Of a stretch of DNA of 36,751 nucleotides, positions 8,550-18,666 are shown in pieces. Source of the DNA: Gracilaria caudata (taxonomy: Eukaryota; Rhodophyta; Florideophyceae; Gracilariales; Gracilariaceae); the NCBI GenBank assembly GCA_030374735.1, contig JASCIV010000158.1, positions 1 to 36,751 on the forward strand. Direction: 5' to 3'. The notes below the pieces were generated by a model. It worked only from the letters and a program-made list of their open reading frames with translations. It was not told the origin of the DNA and did no database searches. The position numbers and the translations under genes were made by a program. Numbering within the stretch: position 1 is the first letter of the stretch; every line of letters begins with the position of its first letter.

Positions 8550-11500
8550 ATGGGTGTTCTCGCCGAGCTGGGCCGCCTGGCAATCGGAGCCTGGTCTCCA
8601 GGCGGCGTTGGCGGCGGTTATATCGCCTCTGGCACCTATGCGGGAGCTGTTGATACATCCTTCAATGGAACATCGTCTCTGGAACTCATCGCTGTTGATA
8701 TCGCTCACGAGAAACTATCAGTAACAACCGAAGTCCCCCTCCACGACAAATTCACATCCATAGACTGGAGCATCCCATCTCGATCGCACCCGGCCGGTCT
8801 AATTGCTGGTGGACTCAGCGATGGCACCGTTCGGGTTTGGGATGCTGCAAAATTAATTCGGTCGAAGCCTTCTGATGATGCAAATAGAGCCGTTCTCTTT
8901 GGTGGTCCCTCAGCGGCAAAGAAACACTCTGGGCCAGTTAGAGGATTGGCCTTTAATCCTTTCATCCCCACCCGATTAGCCAGCGGAAGCGCCGATGGAA
9001 CTGTCCTGTTTTGGGAACTCTCCAATCCTGCCGCAGGCGCGTCAGTGAGACATCCAGCAGGTCAGCCACCGGCGGGTGCTGGCGCTCCCAAAGAGGAAGT
9101 AACCGCTGTACTGTGGAACCGGAAAGTACAACACATTCTAGCCTCGGCCACAAGCTCTGGAGTAGTAAATGTCTGGGACCTTAATCAAAGCCGGCAGGTC
9201 ATTAGCATTCGCAACCCTCGCGGTCGATTGCGATGCTCCTCGTTAGCATGGCACCCAGAGATTGCAACTCAAATAGTCATGACATGCGATCAAGATGACT
9301 CTACTGGAGCGTTATTATGGGACTTGAGACATCCATCTCAGCCAATTATGACTTTCACCCATCACAAGGCTCATGGAGTAGCGTCTTCGAGCTGGTGCAC
9401 GCATGATTCTGATCTTTTGCTGACGTCTTCCCGTGATTCGCGCACAGTCGTTGTGTCCGTATCTACTGGCGAAATCGTTTCAGAAGCACCACAGACAGCG
9501 AACTGGAATTTCGATGTCAAGTGGTCGTCACGAATCCCAGGCCTTTATCTTTCGTCTTCCTTTGATGGTCGGCTCACCGTCAGCTCTATGATGACATCCA
9601 CAACGGGACCCTCAGTATCCAGTGAGACCGCAAGTGCGCTTGCAGAGTCATTTGGAGAGGCCGCGGGAGGGTTCCAGGCTGCGGTACCGGATAGGTCTCC
9701 CAGAGCCTCTGCAACTCAGGGTGTTGCGTACAATTTTGCCAAGCCCCCTAAATGGTTCATGAAACCGGTTTCAATCTCTTTAGCGTTTGGGGGATGTCAG
9801 GTTTCGGTTTCATCAAAGGACAAAGCTTGTGCTGTAACAGTTGAGTCCTATCAGGAGCCTGCACCGCTCCCTAGGGAAGAATGCGACCAGCTTGATGGTA
9901 TCCTGATGGATCTTACATCTGATGATCCCACGCCTGCGCGCGAGTGGTGCGAAAAAGCCAGCTCTGCTGCAGAAACTCCGAAGGATAAGATGGCTTGGGA
10001 TGCACTCTCTCTTATGTTCCAAACGGACTCCCGCCGTAAACTCATTTCATACCTTGGATTTGATCTCCCTCCCATGGATGCCGGTGATGATATCACAAGT
10101 CATGTTTACGGATTGATGCAATCCCAGCCGCTTTCTGTCCCCGTGCGTCCAATTCCCTCTGATGTTACAGAGTATGAACAAAATAAGGTAGATCATGTGG
10201 ATGAGATTACGACAATAACCAACGGTGCTTCTGGTATGACCTTAACGGGCCCAGCTCCTTGGGAAATAAGTGAGAGCCCTGTGGATAACGTAAATATGAA
10301 GAGCAGTATCTTAGATGGTGACGATACTATGACCGAGAACGAATCAAGTTCGTTAAAGGCGAACGGAGATGCGAAGGGTAAAGGGAAGGCGAACGGTGAC
10401 CACAAATCGTTCGCAGGACTCACCAAGGAACAGATGGACGTGCTCATCAAACGCGCTGTAATTGTTGGAGACTTCAAGACAGCCGTTGATGCCTGCCTCC
10501 ATGTTGGAAGGACAGCGGATGCTCTTGTAATTGCTCATGCCGGGGGTCCTGAACTATGGTTGCATACACAAGCAGAATATCTCTCGCGGGCAAGTTTATC
10601 GACGGGATCTAAGATCGTCGGTGCAGTTGCCGGTTCTAAAGCTAAAATGGATGAATACATCCGAGAAGCTGCTGAGGAAGGAAAAGATGCCTGGAAAGAA
10701 GCACTTGCAGTTCTACTCACGTACAGCCCAGCTGAAGAACTGTCAGAAGCGTGTACTGCTCTTGGTCAGCGACTACTATCAAAGAAGTATGATGGTCCTG
10801 CTCTGTTTTGTTTCATTTGTGGAAGCAATACCAGAATGGCGACGACCGCTTGGATGCGCGATCCTCTGCCGAGAAGCAAATCTACTTCTATGATGATGGC
10901 GGATCGCACGGAGAAGCTCATGCTTCTTGTGCAGAAGGTGCGGCTTCTAACTGCTGCTGCGATGCTTGCACAAGGGGAGCGAGAGATCGGTTCCGTGAGG
11001 TCTTTAGATGAAACGAGCGGTTCAGTGATGTGTGAGTACGGGGCTTTGCTTGCGATTCAAGGCGATTATTCCTCCGCAATCATTTACCTCAGTAACGTTG
11101 ATCCTGGATATGGTTGCGTATATGGCACTGCGGAAGATCTTCATTCGAAGGCCTCAGACTGCTTGGCTGTGGAAGACTCCATCTCGATGGTATCTCAACA
11201 GGTCACTGACCCTTACGTGCAGCAGCCTTACGAGACCCCGGGAGCAGTATATGGTTCGCAATACAGCACAACGAGCACTCCTTACATGCAACAACCTTCA
11301 TCCTTATATCCGGCGACACAAATGCAACCCCAGAATACATGGACTACTCGTCCACCACTTCCGTCTGCGGTTGCGCCGCCACCCGTGACCGGCGCTGGCG
11401 GGGTAAATGCCCAATCGTTTTCTTCACCTCCACCTCCTGTGCCCGCTCCGCCTGCTGCTGGTGCCCTTCGTCCTCATGGCATGTACACAACCACGTCAAC

Positions 11501-12389
11501 TAGTGGAGAACGGTCTTCTTTCGATCCCAGCATGGCCTATAACGAGGCCCCCGCTTATAATCCGACCGCTTATCAGATGACTCCCCCTCCCCCTGCGGTT
11601 GGTTCGCCTCTCCCTCCGGATACGGCGTCTTCTCAGGCTCAAACTGCTTCTGCAGGACCGTACATGCAACCCATGGCTCCAGCGCCTCCACTAATCCCAA
11701 TGCCACCGATGCCAGGGGTAGTACCAGCTCCGCAATCACTTGGTCAAGGTTTTGCTAGTCCTCAAGCGCTTGGCGCAAGCCCTGCGTTGGACCCTTCCGC
11801 TGCACTGCCGCCACCGCCACCTCCACCACCGGTTTCGGATGGAACCACACCGCCTCCAATGTCATATCACTCAAACGCAAAGCGCGGCTCGGGTCAAAGT
11901 CTTCCCCCATCCGCTGAAGTAGCCGTGTCGGAAACTCGTCGCTCAAAACCGCTTTCAAGTTCAGGCACACCCGCGGGTCCTCCACGACGCTCAGGTTCAA
12001 CATCATCATCGCTCTCGGCGCTAGGAATAGGTACGGTTCTGCTCGAGAAGGCGGACGTGTCAAAGATCCCTCCAACGCAACAAGTCATTGTTAAATCATT
12101 GCGAGGCTCGTACATGTACGCTCGAAGCTTGAGTGAGGCGCCAAGGTACAAAAAGAAGATGGACGACGTGAGCAAGAAACTGGGGCGGTTGCTAGCGGCC
12201 TTGAACAATGGGTTAATTGAAGCGCCGGTTGTAGAGCTATTGGTGACATTGAGCAAATCAGTAGAAAAAGGTAACTATGACGAAGCGAGTGTAGTGGTAA
12301 GCACTCTAACAAAGAAGTATTGGGATGCAAACTCGCAATGGATTCAGGGCTTGAAACGACTGATAGAGTGTGTGCTAACTGGTCGCTAG
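8550..12389 (+). CDS. SEC31: COPII outer-coat protein Sec31
   Basis: Single exon, 1279 residues, close to family length. The N-terminal part (about 1-350) is a WD40 propeller, with DGTVRVWD, GSADGTVLFWEL, GVVNVWDL and LLWDLRHP typical of Sec31. The ACE1 alpha-solenoid (about 440-860) includes AVDACLHVGRTADALVIA. A Pro-rich region follows (about 890-1150, polyproline near 1085-1100), used in other species to contact Sec23. A conserved helical C-terminal domain ends the protein. It polymerises with Sec13 on ER exit sites and stimulates Sar1 GTP hydrolysis with Sec23. An intron-free gene of 3.8 kb beside heavily split genes is notable. It converges on RRF with 107 bp between. Confidence 0.95.
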   Translation: MGVLAELGRLAIGAWSPGGVGGGYIASGTYAGAVDTSFNGTSSLELIAVDIAHEKLSVTTEVPLHDKFTSIDWSIPSRSHPAGLIAGGLSDGTVRVWDAAKLIRSKPSDDANRAVLFGGPSAAKKHSGPVRGLAFNPFIPTRLASGSADGTVLFWELSNPAAGASVRHPAGQPPAGAGAPKEEVTAVLWNRKVQHILASATSSGVVNVWDLNQSRQVISIRNPRGRLRCSSLAWHPEIATQIVMTCDQDDSTGALLWDLRHPSQPIMTFTHHKAHGVASSSWCTHDSDLLLTSSRDSRTVVVSVSTGEIVSEAPQTANWNFDVKWSSRIPGLYLSSSFDGRLTVSSMMTSTTGPSVSSETASALAESFGEAAGGFQAAVPDRSPRASATQGVAYNFAKPPKWFMKPVSISLAFGGCQVSVSSKDKACAVTVESYQEPAPLPREECDQLDGILMDLTSDDPTPAREWCEKASSAAETPKDKMAWDALSLMFQTDSRRKLISYLGFDLPPMDAGDDITSHVYGLMQSQPLSVPVRPIPSDVTEYEQNKVDHVDEITTITNGASGMTLTGPAPWEISESPVDNVNMKSSILDGDDTMTENESSSLKANGDAKGKGKANGDHKSFAGLTKEQMDVLIKRAVIVGDFKTAVDACLHVGRTADALVIAHAGGPELWLHTQAEYLSRASLSTGSKIVGAVAGSKAKMDEYIREAAEEGKDAWKEALAVLLTYSPAEELSEACTALGQRLLSKKYDGPALFCFICGSNTRMATTAWMRDPLPRSKSTSMMMADRTEKLMLLVQKVRLLTAAAMLAQGEREIGSVRSLDETSGSVMCEYGALLAIQGDYSSAIIYLSNVDPGYGCVYGTAEDLHSKASDCLAVEDSISMVSQQVTDPYVQQPYETPGAVYGSQYSTTSTPYMQQPSSLYPATQMQPQNTWTTRPPLPSAVAPPPVTGAGGVNAQSFSSPPPPVPAPPAAGALRPHGMYTTTSTSGERSSFDPSMAYNEAPAYNPTAYQMTPPPPAVGSPLPPDTASSQAQTASAGPYMQPMAPAPPLIPMPPMPGVVPAPQSLGQGFASPQALGASPALDPSAALPPPPPPPPVSDGTTPPPMSYHSNAKRGSGQSLPPSAEVAVSETRRSKPLSSSGTPAGPPRRSGSTSSSLSALGIGTVLLEKADVSKIPPTQQVIVKSLRGSYMYARSLSEAPRYKKKMDDVSKKLGRLLAALNNGLIEAPVVELLVTLSKSVEKGNYDEASVVVSTLTKKYWDANSQWIQGLKRLIECVLTGR

Positions 12390-12496
12390 GTTTAGAACCG
12401 TGCTAGAAATGCTACCTTTATTAAATAGGGTGGGGAGCATGGTAATGTTTGTGAAGGGATATGAGCATGTATTGCGCCATAGACGAAACGACATCT

Positions 12497-13198
12497 TTAG
12501 ACTTTCATAATGTCCGCCTCCTTGCTTTTCAGCATGTCATCTACCAGCTTGACATACTTGTCTGTTACCTTTTGAACCTCGTCTTGCATGGTCATACTCT
12601 CATCCTTGCCGAGCTCGCTTTTCTTCTCCATTTTCTTCAGGGCATCAACAGCATCTCTTCTAATATTTCGAATCGCAACCCGTGCCTCCTCTGCTATCGC
12701 TTTGACCTGCTTTGCAAGCTGCTTCCGTCTTTCCTCTGTCAACTGGGGGACCGTCAGCCTAATCTTTGAGCCATCATTATTCGGGGTGATTCCAACCTCA
12801 CTTTGAAGAATAGCTCTCTCAACGTCTGGCAAAGAACTCTTATCGTATGGTTCGACAATGAGTGTAGACGTTCCGCTGATGGATATGCTTGCTAGCTGGT
12901 TCAGTGGCGTTTCGGTCCCGTAGTACGATACCATAACGCGGTCTAGGATGGATGGATTTGCGCGACCTGTTCGAACGGTGTTAAAGTTGGATTGGAGAGA
13001 GTCCATGGTCTTCTTCATGCGTTCCTCGGACTTTGCTGCGGTTTCATTCTTGGTGAGCTCGCATCGAATTTGGCGAGTATTAACTCTCGAACGAGTTGAG
13101 TGCGGGAGCCGAAAAGAGTGCGGTCGAGAGATTGTGCGGTGTAGAGGACTGTGGGTAAAGGAGGGGCTCACTGGAAAACCAGTGAAGCAAAAGGCCAT
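12497..13198 (-). CDS. RRF: Ribosome recycling factor, plastid-targeted
   Basis: The product has 233 residues, about 48 more than bacterial RRF. The extra N-terminus is Ser/Arg/Pro-rich with almost no acidic residues, as expected of a plastid (or mitochondrial) transit peptide. The core begins near ELTKNETAAKSEERM. It holds the family hallmark VRTGRANPSILDR, then YYGTETPLNQLASIS, the VEPYDKSSLPDVERAI segment and the C-terminal helix LTEERRKQLAKQVK...AIRNIRRDA. RRF splits post-termination ribosomes with EF-G. It is the clearest sign of a plastid (or bacterial-type) translation system. No introns are needed. Confidence 0.93.
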   Translation of the reverse strand: MAFCFTGFPVSPSFTHSPLHRTISRPHSFRLPHSTRSRVNTRQIRCELTKNETAAKSEERMKKTMDSLQSNFNTVRTGRANPSILDRVMVSYYGTETPLNQLASISISGTSTLIVEPYDKSSLPDVERAILQSEVGITPNNDGSKIRLTVPQLTEERRKQLAKQVKAIAEEARVAIRNIRRDAVDALKKMEKKSELGKDESMTMQDEVQKVTDKYVKLVDDMLKSKEADIMKV

Positions 13199-13627
13199 TT
13201 CTGCAGGAGAGATGTCTTACTGGAAACGTTCTTCCCGCAAGTTTTGATCCAGAACGAGTGAGCTGCTGAGTACAGTGCACTTGAAGACACTCGCTCAACA
13301 AACAACGCTGTTGCAGTGAATCTAGTGATGGGTTATGATCGAACGAGGTATGTTGTGGCTGAGTAGAAAGTTCGCTTATGCAATCTCTGCTGGAAAGGTG
13401 TTGACGACAGTGGGAGAACAGCTGCAATTGCACGGGTGGCCTAGAGCTCAAAACCAACTGAGATCGCAACGAAAGAATGCAGGCTGCGGAATTGATGCAC
13501 TGTAAAGCACTTCTGCCTACAACCTGAGAGCGTCAAATCCAACAATGCCGATCTTCTGGAATAAAGGTGAAGACCACTAACATTAGACCACGACGAGGGT
13601 CCAGTGACCGTTGTCCTTGACATCGAT

Positions 13628-14403
13628 CTCGTGTTTGCCGATCAATTGCCTGTCCGGTATCAGCGTCGAAGATCACGTTAGCATGGGGGGGGAGAGAGGC
13701 TTAATGAGGGATTCCGAGTTGCATTTTAAAGGATAGATGTGCCCTTGGTGGGCGTATGGTGGACAGGAAGCTTTGGCGTAATTGGCAAGCGGTTCTGGTG
13801 ATATTTCGGGTCGGTATGAACTGAGGGGATTCCAAGTGTAGTGTTGAATTGGAAGGGTACTGTAGCGTTCTCTCCGTCCTGGGGGCTAACGGCGGGGTGT
13901 GCATTTGTAGCGACGACAAGGCCTGTAAGAGCGTCTGAGGAAACTACGGCCGCCGTAGTCTTGGGTACTTGCCGCGTCTCGTTTTTTTTTAATGGATCTT
14001 TATATGCACTTGGATATGTTCGTCGACGTTCATGTTCTTGTTGAGCATGGTAGTTCCGCTTCTGTTTTGAGGAACGTATGGTTTTCATTCGTTGAGTTGT
14101 TGATGTGATTTAAATTGTTCGTTACCAGATCATGAGGGGTTAATCTGGTTTCGGGTACCAGCCTTTGGCCAAGGATTTCCAGGGGCACACTCCCGTGCAA
14201 GTGCTGTAGATAGTTTTCTATTCTAAATACCATGGGGTATAATTCTTTGGAGGCGAGGTTGGTGGTGTGTGTCCCTGGGAACGCTCCTGTTGTTTTCTTA
14301 GGTGAATAGAAAGTGAAGAATGGGGTATTAACAATGGCTTCGAGTCTTTCGTTTCCCACAAGACAGGCGCTGTTTTTTCGCCTCAAACTCGTGTTTGCCG
14401 ATC
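13628..14403. repeat. 16-bp direct repeats bounding a 744-bp interval
   Basis: CTCGTGTTTGCCGATC occurs at 13628-13643 and again at 14388-14403 in the same orientation. Between them lie two overlapping minus-strand frames. The arrangement could be a target-site duplication around an inserted element, an intron-like insertion or a chance repeat. No terminal inverted repeats or transposase are seen. Confidence 0.45.
13726..14088 (-). CDS. Hypothetical ORF inside the direct-repeat interval
   Basis: An ATG-started frame of 120 codons encodes a basic, Thr/His/Pro-rich product beginning MKTIRSSKQKRNYHAQQEHE. No domain is recognised. It overlaps, in a +1-shifted frame, the end of another open frame (14030-14386) that has no ATG at its start. 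Both may belong to one spliced or shifted gene, since GTAACG in the upstream frame could act as a donor. Coding status is uncertain. Confidence 0.25.
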   Translation of the reverse strand: MKTIRSSKQKRNYHAQQEHERRRTYPSAYKDPLKKNETRQVPKTTAAVVSSDALTGLVVATNAHPAVSPQDGENATVPFQFNTTLGIPSVHTDPKYHQNRLPITPKLPVHHTPTKGTSIL

Positions 14404-14907
14404 GAAATGTCCATCATCAATCACGTCCATGATGGACATGATGCTACTCTTACTGTAATGTTCTTCAAACAGGGTTGCATCACCTGTGCATCAATGATGA
14501 CTCATCATCGCTTCTTCGGGGGCACTTCACCTCGAGCTGAGGACCTTTCGAAGGACCAAAGACAACTTTGGTCGCTAACATTACGATTATTTGTCCTTGA
14601 CGATTACAGAGAAGCTATCACCAAATCCTCTGGTGTCTGTTCAGTATCGATGGAGGCTACAACTGCTGCGTGGACGTCGCCGGAAACAGAATGTTAGTGG
14701 TGATAGAAACAGATGAAACTAGTACAAAGGTACCCTTCGTAACTCTAAAACGCGAAATAACAGAAAACCCGTTTCCGCACCATTCTATCCTCGATACAAA
14801 AAGATGGTCGGAAATCGGAAAACAGAACACACGTTACCGAATGTCTTCAACTTGTTTGACCGTCGAGGAGTTGGAAACGAGGGGCTCTCATCGTATGATT
14901 AGTTAAG

Positions 14908-17310
14908 TTAGTGTTTACGGAGTTCCAGCTTTCCCTCTTCGCTAATGGAGTACACTTGAGTCTCACCGTCAGCTCTCACGGCTTCACGAGGAGCGCTACT
15001 ACCGTAGTGGGCACCAAGGAGAAAGCTCTGTTGAGAAGCTGGACCCAAGACATGGGCAGGAGACTCCGCGCTCTCCAATGCATCGACAGATGATTCTTCT
15101 GCCAGTGGAGGCCGAAGTGCTTCACGAGCTACTTCCCCACGCCTATGTGTGTAGAGGTACGTCTTCCTAAAGGGATAGTTTGTTCGAGTTTGGAAACCAA
15201 AATTAAGTGCCACTGTCGTGTCTCCAGGCGAAGAATGAACCCCTTGGTTCGAGTAATAAGAAGTGTTTCTTCGGATATTGGTTGCTGTCGCATATGCTAC
15301 GTGATTTTGCGCTTTTGATGATTCAGTTAGTTTGCCCTCGTGTTGCAAGGAGTTAGAATTGTCGAAATGCCATAATGCTGTTGGTGCCCGTCTTTCGTCA
15401 TGCTCACACATGTTTAGATACGTGCGGCGTTGAAAGTTAGCGGACACGGGAATCCGGACCTTCCCAAAGTGTGTCCGAAGGTCTGATATCCATTGAGGAG
15501 AAGTTGAAGAGTTAGAGAGGTCCACATGCTGCCGTTCAATATACAAGTTGGCCAGGAACGGCGATTGCTGGACAGAGCCAATGAGGTGATGAAGAGCCGT
15601 GGAGTTTGGATGTTGATGATGTAATATACAGGAAATGTGATCAGAAATTCTAAAGGCCTGAAGTAAGGACTTGTCTCTTGGAGCATTTGATAAGCGAAAA
15701 TTATCACTGATGAGAGACTTCAACTCCTGGTCGAAAAAGACCATGCTCAGGAGCGATAGGGGCAATGTCCCTCCTGCGGGGGGAATGAACAAGTTTGATG
15801 ACTGCATGTCTACAAAAACAGGATCTCGGGCTTTTTGTCCTGATCGCGACGCAGGTGGATTGACAGTTGCTACAGACTCCGAAGAAGAAAGTGAAGGAAT
15901 GCGTCCAGACAGAGAACTGAAAATATCATTGATACGGACACTCGAAGAATATGATTGTCGGTCGCCGTATAAGACCTGACCAGCAGTACGTGAAACTGAG
16001 CCGTTGTCTCGATAGCCGGTATGGGCCTCAGCACCCGCCTGGCCTTTAGCCAAGCCATACCGAAAACGCCACCCGCCCAGCTTTTTGGGCGCGGTGATAT
16101 CTGCCGCGAAGCTTGAATAGAGTTGAACCTCAAAAGAGAGTATCGGCGAAACAGGACTGAAACGGCCGTCTGTTCCATTTCGGGAAGCAACTCCTGGCGA
16201 ATTTTGCGTGGTTCTATGGGGGGCCTGTCCCGTAAGATCTAATGCTTCATACTGGTTCGTTGAATACCGATTATTCAAAGTCTTATCTCGCACAGGGAGC
16301 GATGTGACAGAGTGTTGTGATGCATTGATTTGTTCGTTGTCTGTACTGAAGCCCACATTTAGGCGCACTTGGGATGCAGAAACCTCGGCTGTATCCATCG
16401 AATGACATCTCCTTCTGTGTCCAACATTGTAATTGTCCACAGAATCCGCCTGAGGAATCACCGGTAGTTGGTCTTCAGAAGCATCCAGATTCTCAGTTAG
16501 TGAATGGGCTCCGTAAGAATTGAAAGGAGGTAGTGATTGGATCGTGAAAGATTTTGTTCCGAAGGGAGTCAACGACTGAACGTCTTTCGGTAAGGGCCTT
16601 GTTTCGGGGAATGAAGGCTGGAGTAATGTGGTTGCGATTTCTCCACCTTCTCCTCTCTGAAGAGTTGCAGCGTGGTGCATTAGCTGTGGATCAGAGTGGC
16701 GACGTTGTGTCATTTGGAGACGTTCATGGTCGCCAGAGCCCCCAGCAGGTAGGTCTTGCTCAGTATTTTCCGCTTGACGAATACCAGATGCATTCGTTTC
16801 CCAGCCGAGTTGTGAGAGTGGCGTAGGCTCTGCTGGATGGCTCTGTCGTGTTGGGTTAGATTCATCATGTGTTGGACGTGATGCGTACGGACTAAAGGCT
16901 GTCGATTGCTTGGGTGGGTCTTGACGGCCAACAACGTATGGTTTAGAATGCAAACGTGACACAACGCCCACCGGGGATCGGAGAAACACAGAGGAAGAAG
17001 TGCGTTGTGTGTGAGAAGTAGTTTGATCCTGTTCAGAGCGCAGCAACGATTGTTCTGCAGATTCATGATGCTCGTTGAGCTCCGAGGACAAAATAGCCGC
17101 CTTTAGATGCTGAAGGCGATGGATAAGTCCCTGTCGCAGCAGACGACGACGTTCGGCGATGAGTGCCGATACGCGTGCAGAAAACAGTTCATCGTCGGAA
17201 TGATGAAGAGTATGTGCTTGTTGGTCTGCGGCGCGCTGATCCGCTGGGGGGGTGCGTTGGACGCCGTCCCGTTCCAGGGGACCTGGAGGACGGCTTCGCG
17301 GCGATGCCAT
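14908..17310 (-). CDS. Large low-complexity protein of unknown function
   Basis: The product has 800 residues from the ATG at 17310. The frame stays open to an upstream ATG at 17562 (884 residues), but the DNA between is C/T-rich like a leader. Near the N-terminus an Arg/Leu-rich helix (RRRLLRQGLIHRLQHLKAA) could form a short coiled coil. The middle is rich in Ser, Gln, His and Thr and probably disordered. The last third is more ordered: stretches around LPLSLLSMVFFDQELKSL and LLQAFRISDHISCILHHQHP look folded. No catalytic motif or transmembrane segment is evident and I do not recognise the family. A nuclear or regulatory role would be speculation. Confidence 0.7.
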   Translation of the reverse strand: MASPRSRPPGPLERDGVQRTPPADQRAADQQAHTLHHSDDELFSARVSALIAERRRLLRQGLIHRLQHLKAAILSSELNEHHESAEQSLLRSEQDQTTSHTQRTSSSVFLRSPVGVVSRLHSKPYVVGRQDPPKQSTAFSPYASRPTHDESNPTRQSHPAEPTPLSQLGWETNASGIRQAENTEQDLPAGGSGDHERLQMTQRRHSDPQLMHHAATLQRGEGGEIATTLLQPSFPETRPLPKDVQSLTPFGTKSFTIQSLPPFNSYGAHSLTENLDASEDQLPVIPQADSVDNYNVGHRRRCHSMDTAEVSASQVRLNVGFSTDNEQINASQHSVTSLPVRDKTLNNRYSTNQYEALDLTGQAPHRTTQNSPGVASRNGTDGRFSPVSPILSFEVQLYSSFAADITAPKKLGGWRFRYGLAKGQAGAEAHTGYRDNGSVSRTAGQVLYGDRQSYSSSVRINDIFSSLSGRIPSLSSSESVATVNPPASRSGQKARDPVFVDMQSSNLFIPPAGGTLPLSLLSMVFFDQELKSLISDNFRLSNAPRDKSLLQAFRISDHISCILHHQHPNSTALHHLIGSVQQSPFLANLYIERQHVDLSNSSTSPQWISDLRTHFGKVRIPVSANFQRRTYLNMCEHDERRAPTALWHFDNSNSLQHEGKLTESSKAQNHVAYATATNIRRNTSYYSNQGVHSSPGDTTVALNFGFQTRTNYPFRKTYLYTHRRGEVAREALRPPLAEESSVDALESAESPAHVLGPASQQSFLLGAHYGSSAPREAVRADGETQVYSISEEGKLELRKH

Positions 17311-17622
17311 CCATGCTAGCGAGATGGGGGGTGGGGCACTGACAGACGATCCAGGGACTAGGGCTCGCTGTGCGAAGGGCCGACGAGGGGGGATTTTCAG
17401 TTGAAGGGGGTAAAAGGGGGAGGTTACGATTAGGTACGATCTAAGAGAAGACAGTGCGTTAAGCGCGATCAATGGCTTTTCGGACTGGCCAAAGCGCCAC
17501 CGCGCCCATTTGATCTGTGACATGGGCCCAGTTGCGCGTAGTGACGTGTGCCGCAGTGGCATGAGCCGCCCACTCGCAGTTTTGCAAATGTGTGGCGCCT
17601 GCGGGAGGGCCCAAAGAGGGGC

Positions 17623-18499
17623 CTACTTCGGCGTCCACCGTGGCGTGGCAGACGCGTGGAGATTTCCCACTGGGAGATCACCTCCCGTGCGCCTCAACGG
17701 CTGCCCTACCGTCACAAGTGGTGATTCCCTCCCCTGATCTATGCTATGGCGTCGACCATGATCACCATGATGGTGCTCCACGTGAATCTGCTGGGGGCCT
17801 CTTGGATGAACTGAATAACACTGCAACATGAGTTCTGCCGAGACAGGACCGGCATTTCTGCCGAGCACAAGAGAACCTCGTTGGTCGTGGACAGTGAAGG
17901 AATCGTCCTCAAGAGCAGCTGGCACAATTTGCGGCTCACATAAAAGCATTCCTGTGCCTCCTACGACCGTTTGCCGATATCGCCCTCCTGTAAACTCCAC
18001 CTTACATTTTCTTGCAGTAGAATGATAAGAAGTACTCGTACGGAGGCTTTGTGAAGGGGCCGTCAGCAAAGCGCAAACACGATTGCCCACAATCATCATC
18101 ACCTCCATCATGATGATGGTGCGCAGCGTGATGTACGCCTGCAGATTTCATTCTTGAGAAACGTAAAGCGATTAGCAAAGCTCGTCTTAACATGAGTGTG
18201 ACGTATGTGAACATATCATCCTTCGCACACTCGCGGTCATCCACGAGTGTAAACATCCTCACACCCAAATGTATCTAACATTAATGTTAGTATCATTCGG
18301 GGCGCCGTTCTCTGGCTAGCAGAGCACATGTCACGCACGTGGTGAGAGAAGACCTTTCTCTCCAGCCCCTTGTTGCATCCAGAGTCTCGAGTTCAGAATA
18401 CCACTGGCGGTTTTCTCGAACGATATCAAACGGGTATGATACCCTTCGTATCTCTTTACTGTGTAGCGAACTCATCCAAGGCTTGCCGCACGGAAGCAC
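17623..18499 (-). CDS. Possible multi-exon gene with His clusters (unresolved)
   Basis: Three minus-strand frames follow each other: 18293-18499 (contains MSSLHSKEIRR and WYSELETLDATRGW), 18002-18268 (contains HHAAHHHHDGGDDDCGQSC then FTKPPYEYFLSFYCKKM) and 17623-18111 (contains VEFTGGRYRQTVVGGTGM, GSLVLGRNAGPVSAEL, then HVEHHHGDHGRRH). Between the first two lies TACTAAC followed by TTAG, like a branch point and acceptor. At the end of the second is AAAATGTAAGG, a possible donor. The last two frames differ by +1. I could not find one spliced reading frame joining all three. The His/Asp/Cys cluster could bind metal. The family is not recognised and the region may be non-coding. Confidence 0.3.
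18275..18290. repeat. 16-bp perfect palindrome
   Basis: CTAACATTAATGTTAG equals its own reverse complement. On the minus strand it overlaps a TACTAAC branch-point-like sequence. It may be a dimer binding site or chance. Confidence 0.7.
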
Positions 18500-18666
18500 A
18501 TAACAGCGGGAAAACTTTTTTCGTTTTGACCTGACTCACGTCTAGCAGACACGAGTTGTACGGCTTTCAGATCTCGCGTGGCAACTCAATCACAGTGTAC
18601 AAGGGTATGTGGTAGTTGCATCACCGCAAGTGCTAGCTGTATTCTTTTACATTTTTAACTCTACAT

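Larger units (their letters stand above)
13199..14907. other. 1.7-kb region without a confident gene
   Basis: The part next to 13198 is the RRF promoter and leader. The rest holds moderate-length open frames on both strands but none with a recognised domain and an ATG start. Two overlapping minus-strand frames (14030-14386, no ATG at its start, and 13726-14088) have plausible codon use. They may be exons of an unrecognised gene or part of the direct-repeat interval described separately. The perfect 13-bp palindrome GTCCATGATGGAC is at 14425-14437. Confidence 0.5.
17311..18666. other. Leader of the large unknown gene and an unresolved His-rich region
   Basis: 17311-17430 is C/T-rich on the minus strand and looks like the leader of the large unknown gene. 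17623-18499 holds three minus-strand open frames with coding-like composition, described separately. Several CATCATGATGATGG-type near-palindromes lie at 17755-17775 and 18090-18125. A 16-bp perfect palindrome is at 18275-18290. The rest up to the haemoglobin stop at 18667 shows nothing. Confidence 0.5.

Noticed and set aside
14395..14906. Plus-strand frames after the direct-repeat interval
   Set aside because: They are short, in different frames and without domain or convincing start. The second begins without an ATG.
17311..17562. N-terminal extension of the large unknown protein to the ATG at 17562
   Set aside because: The extension is encoded by C/T-rich leader-like DNA and has no conserved feature. 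The ATG at 17310 was preferred, though the longer form is not excluded.
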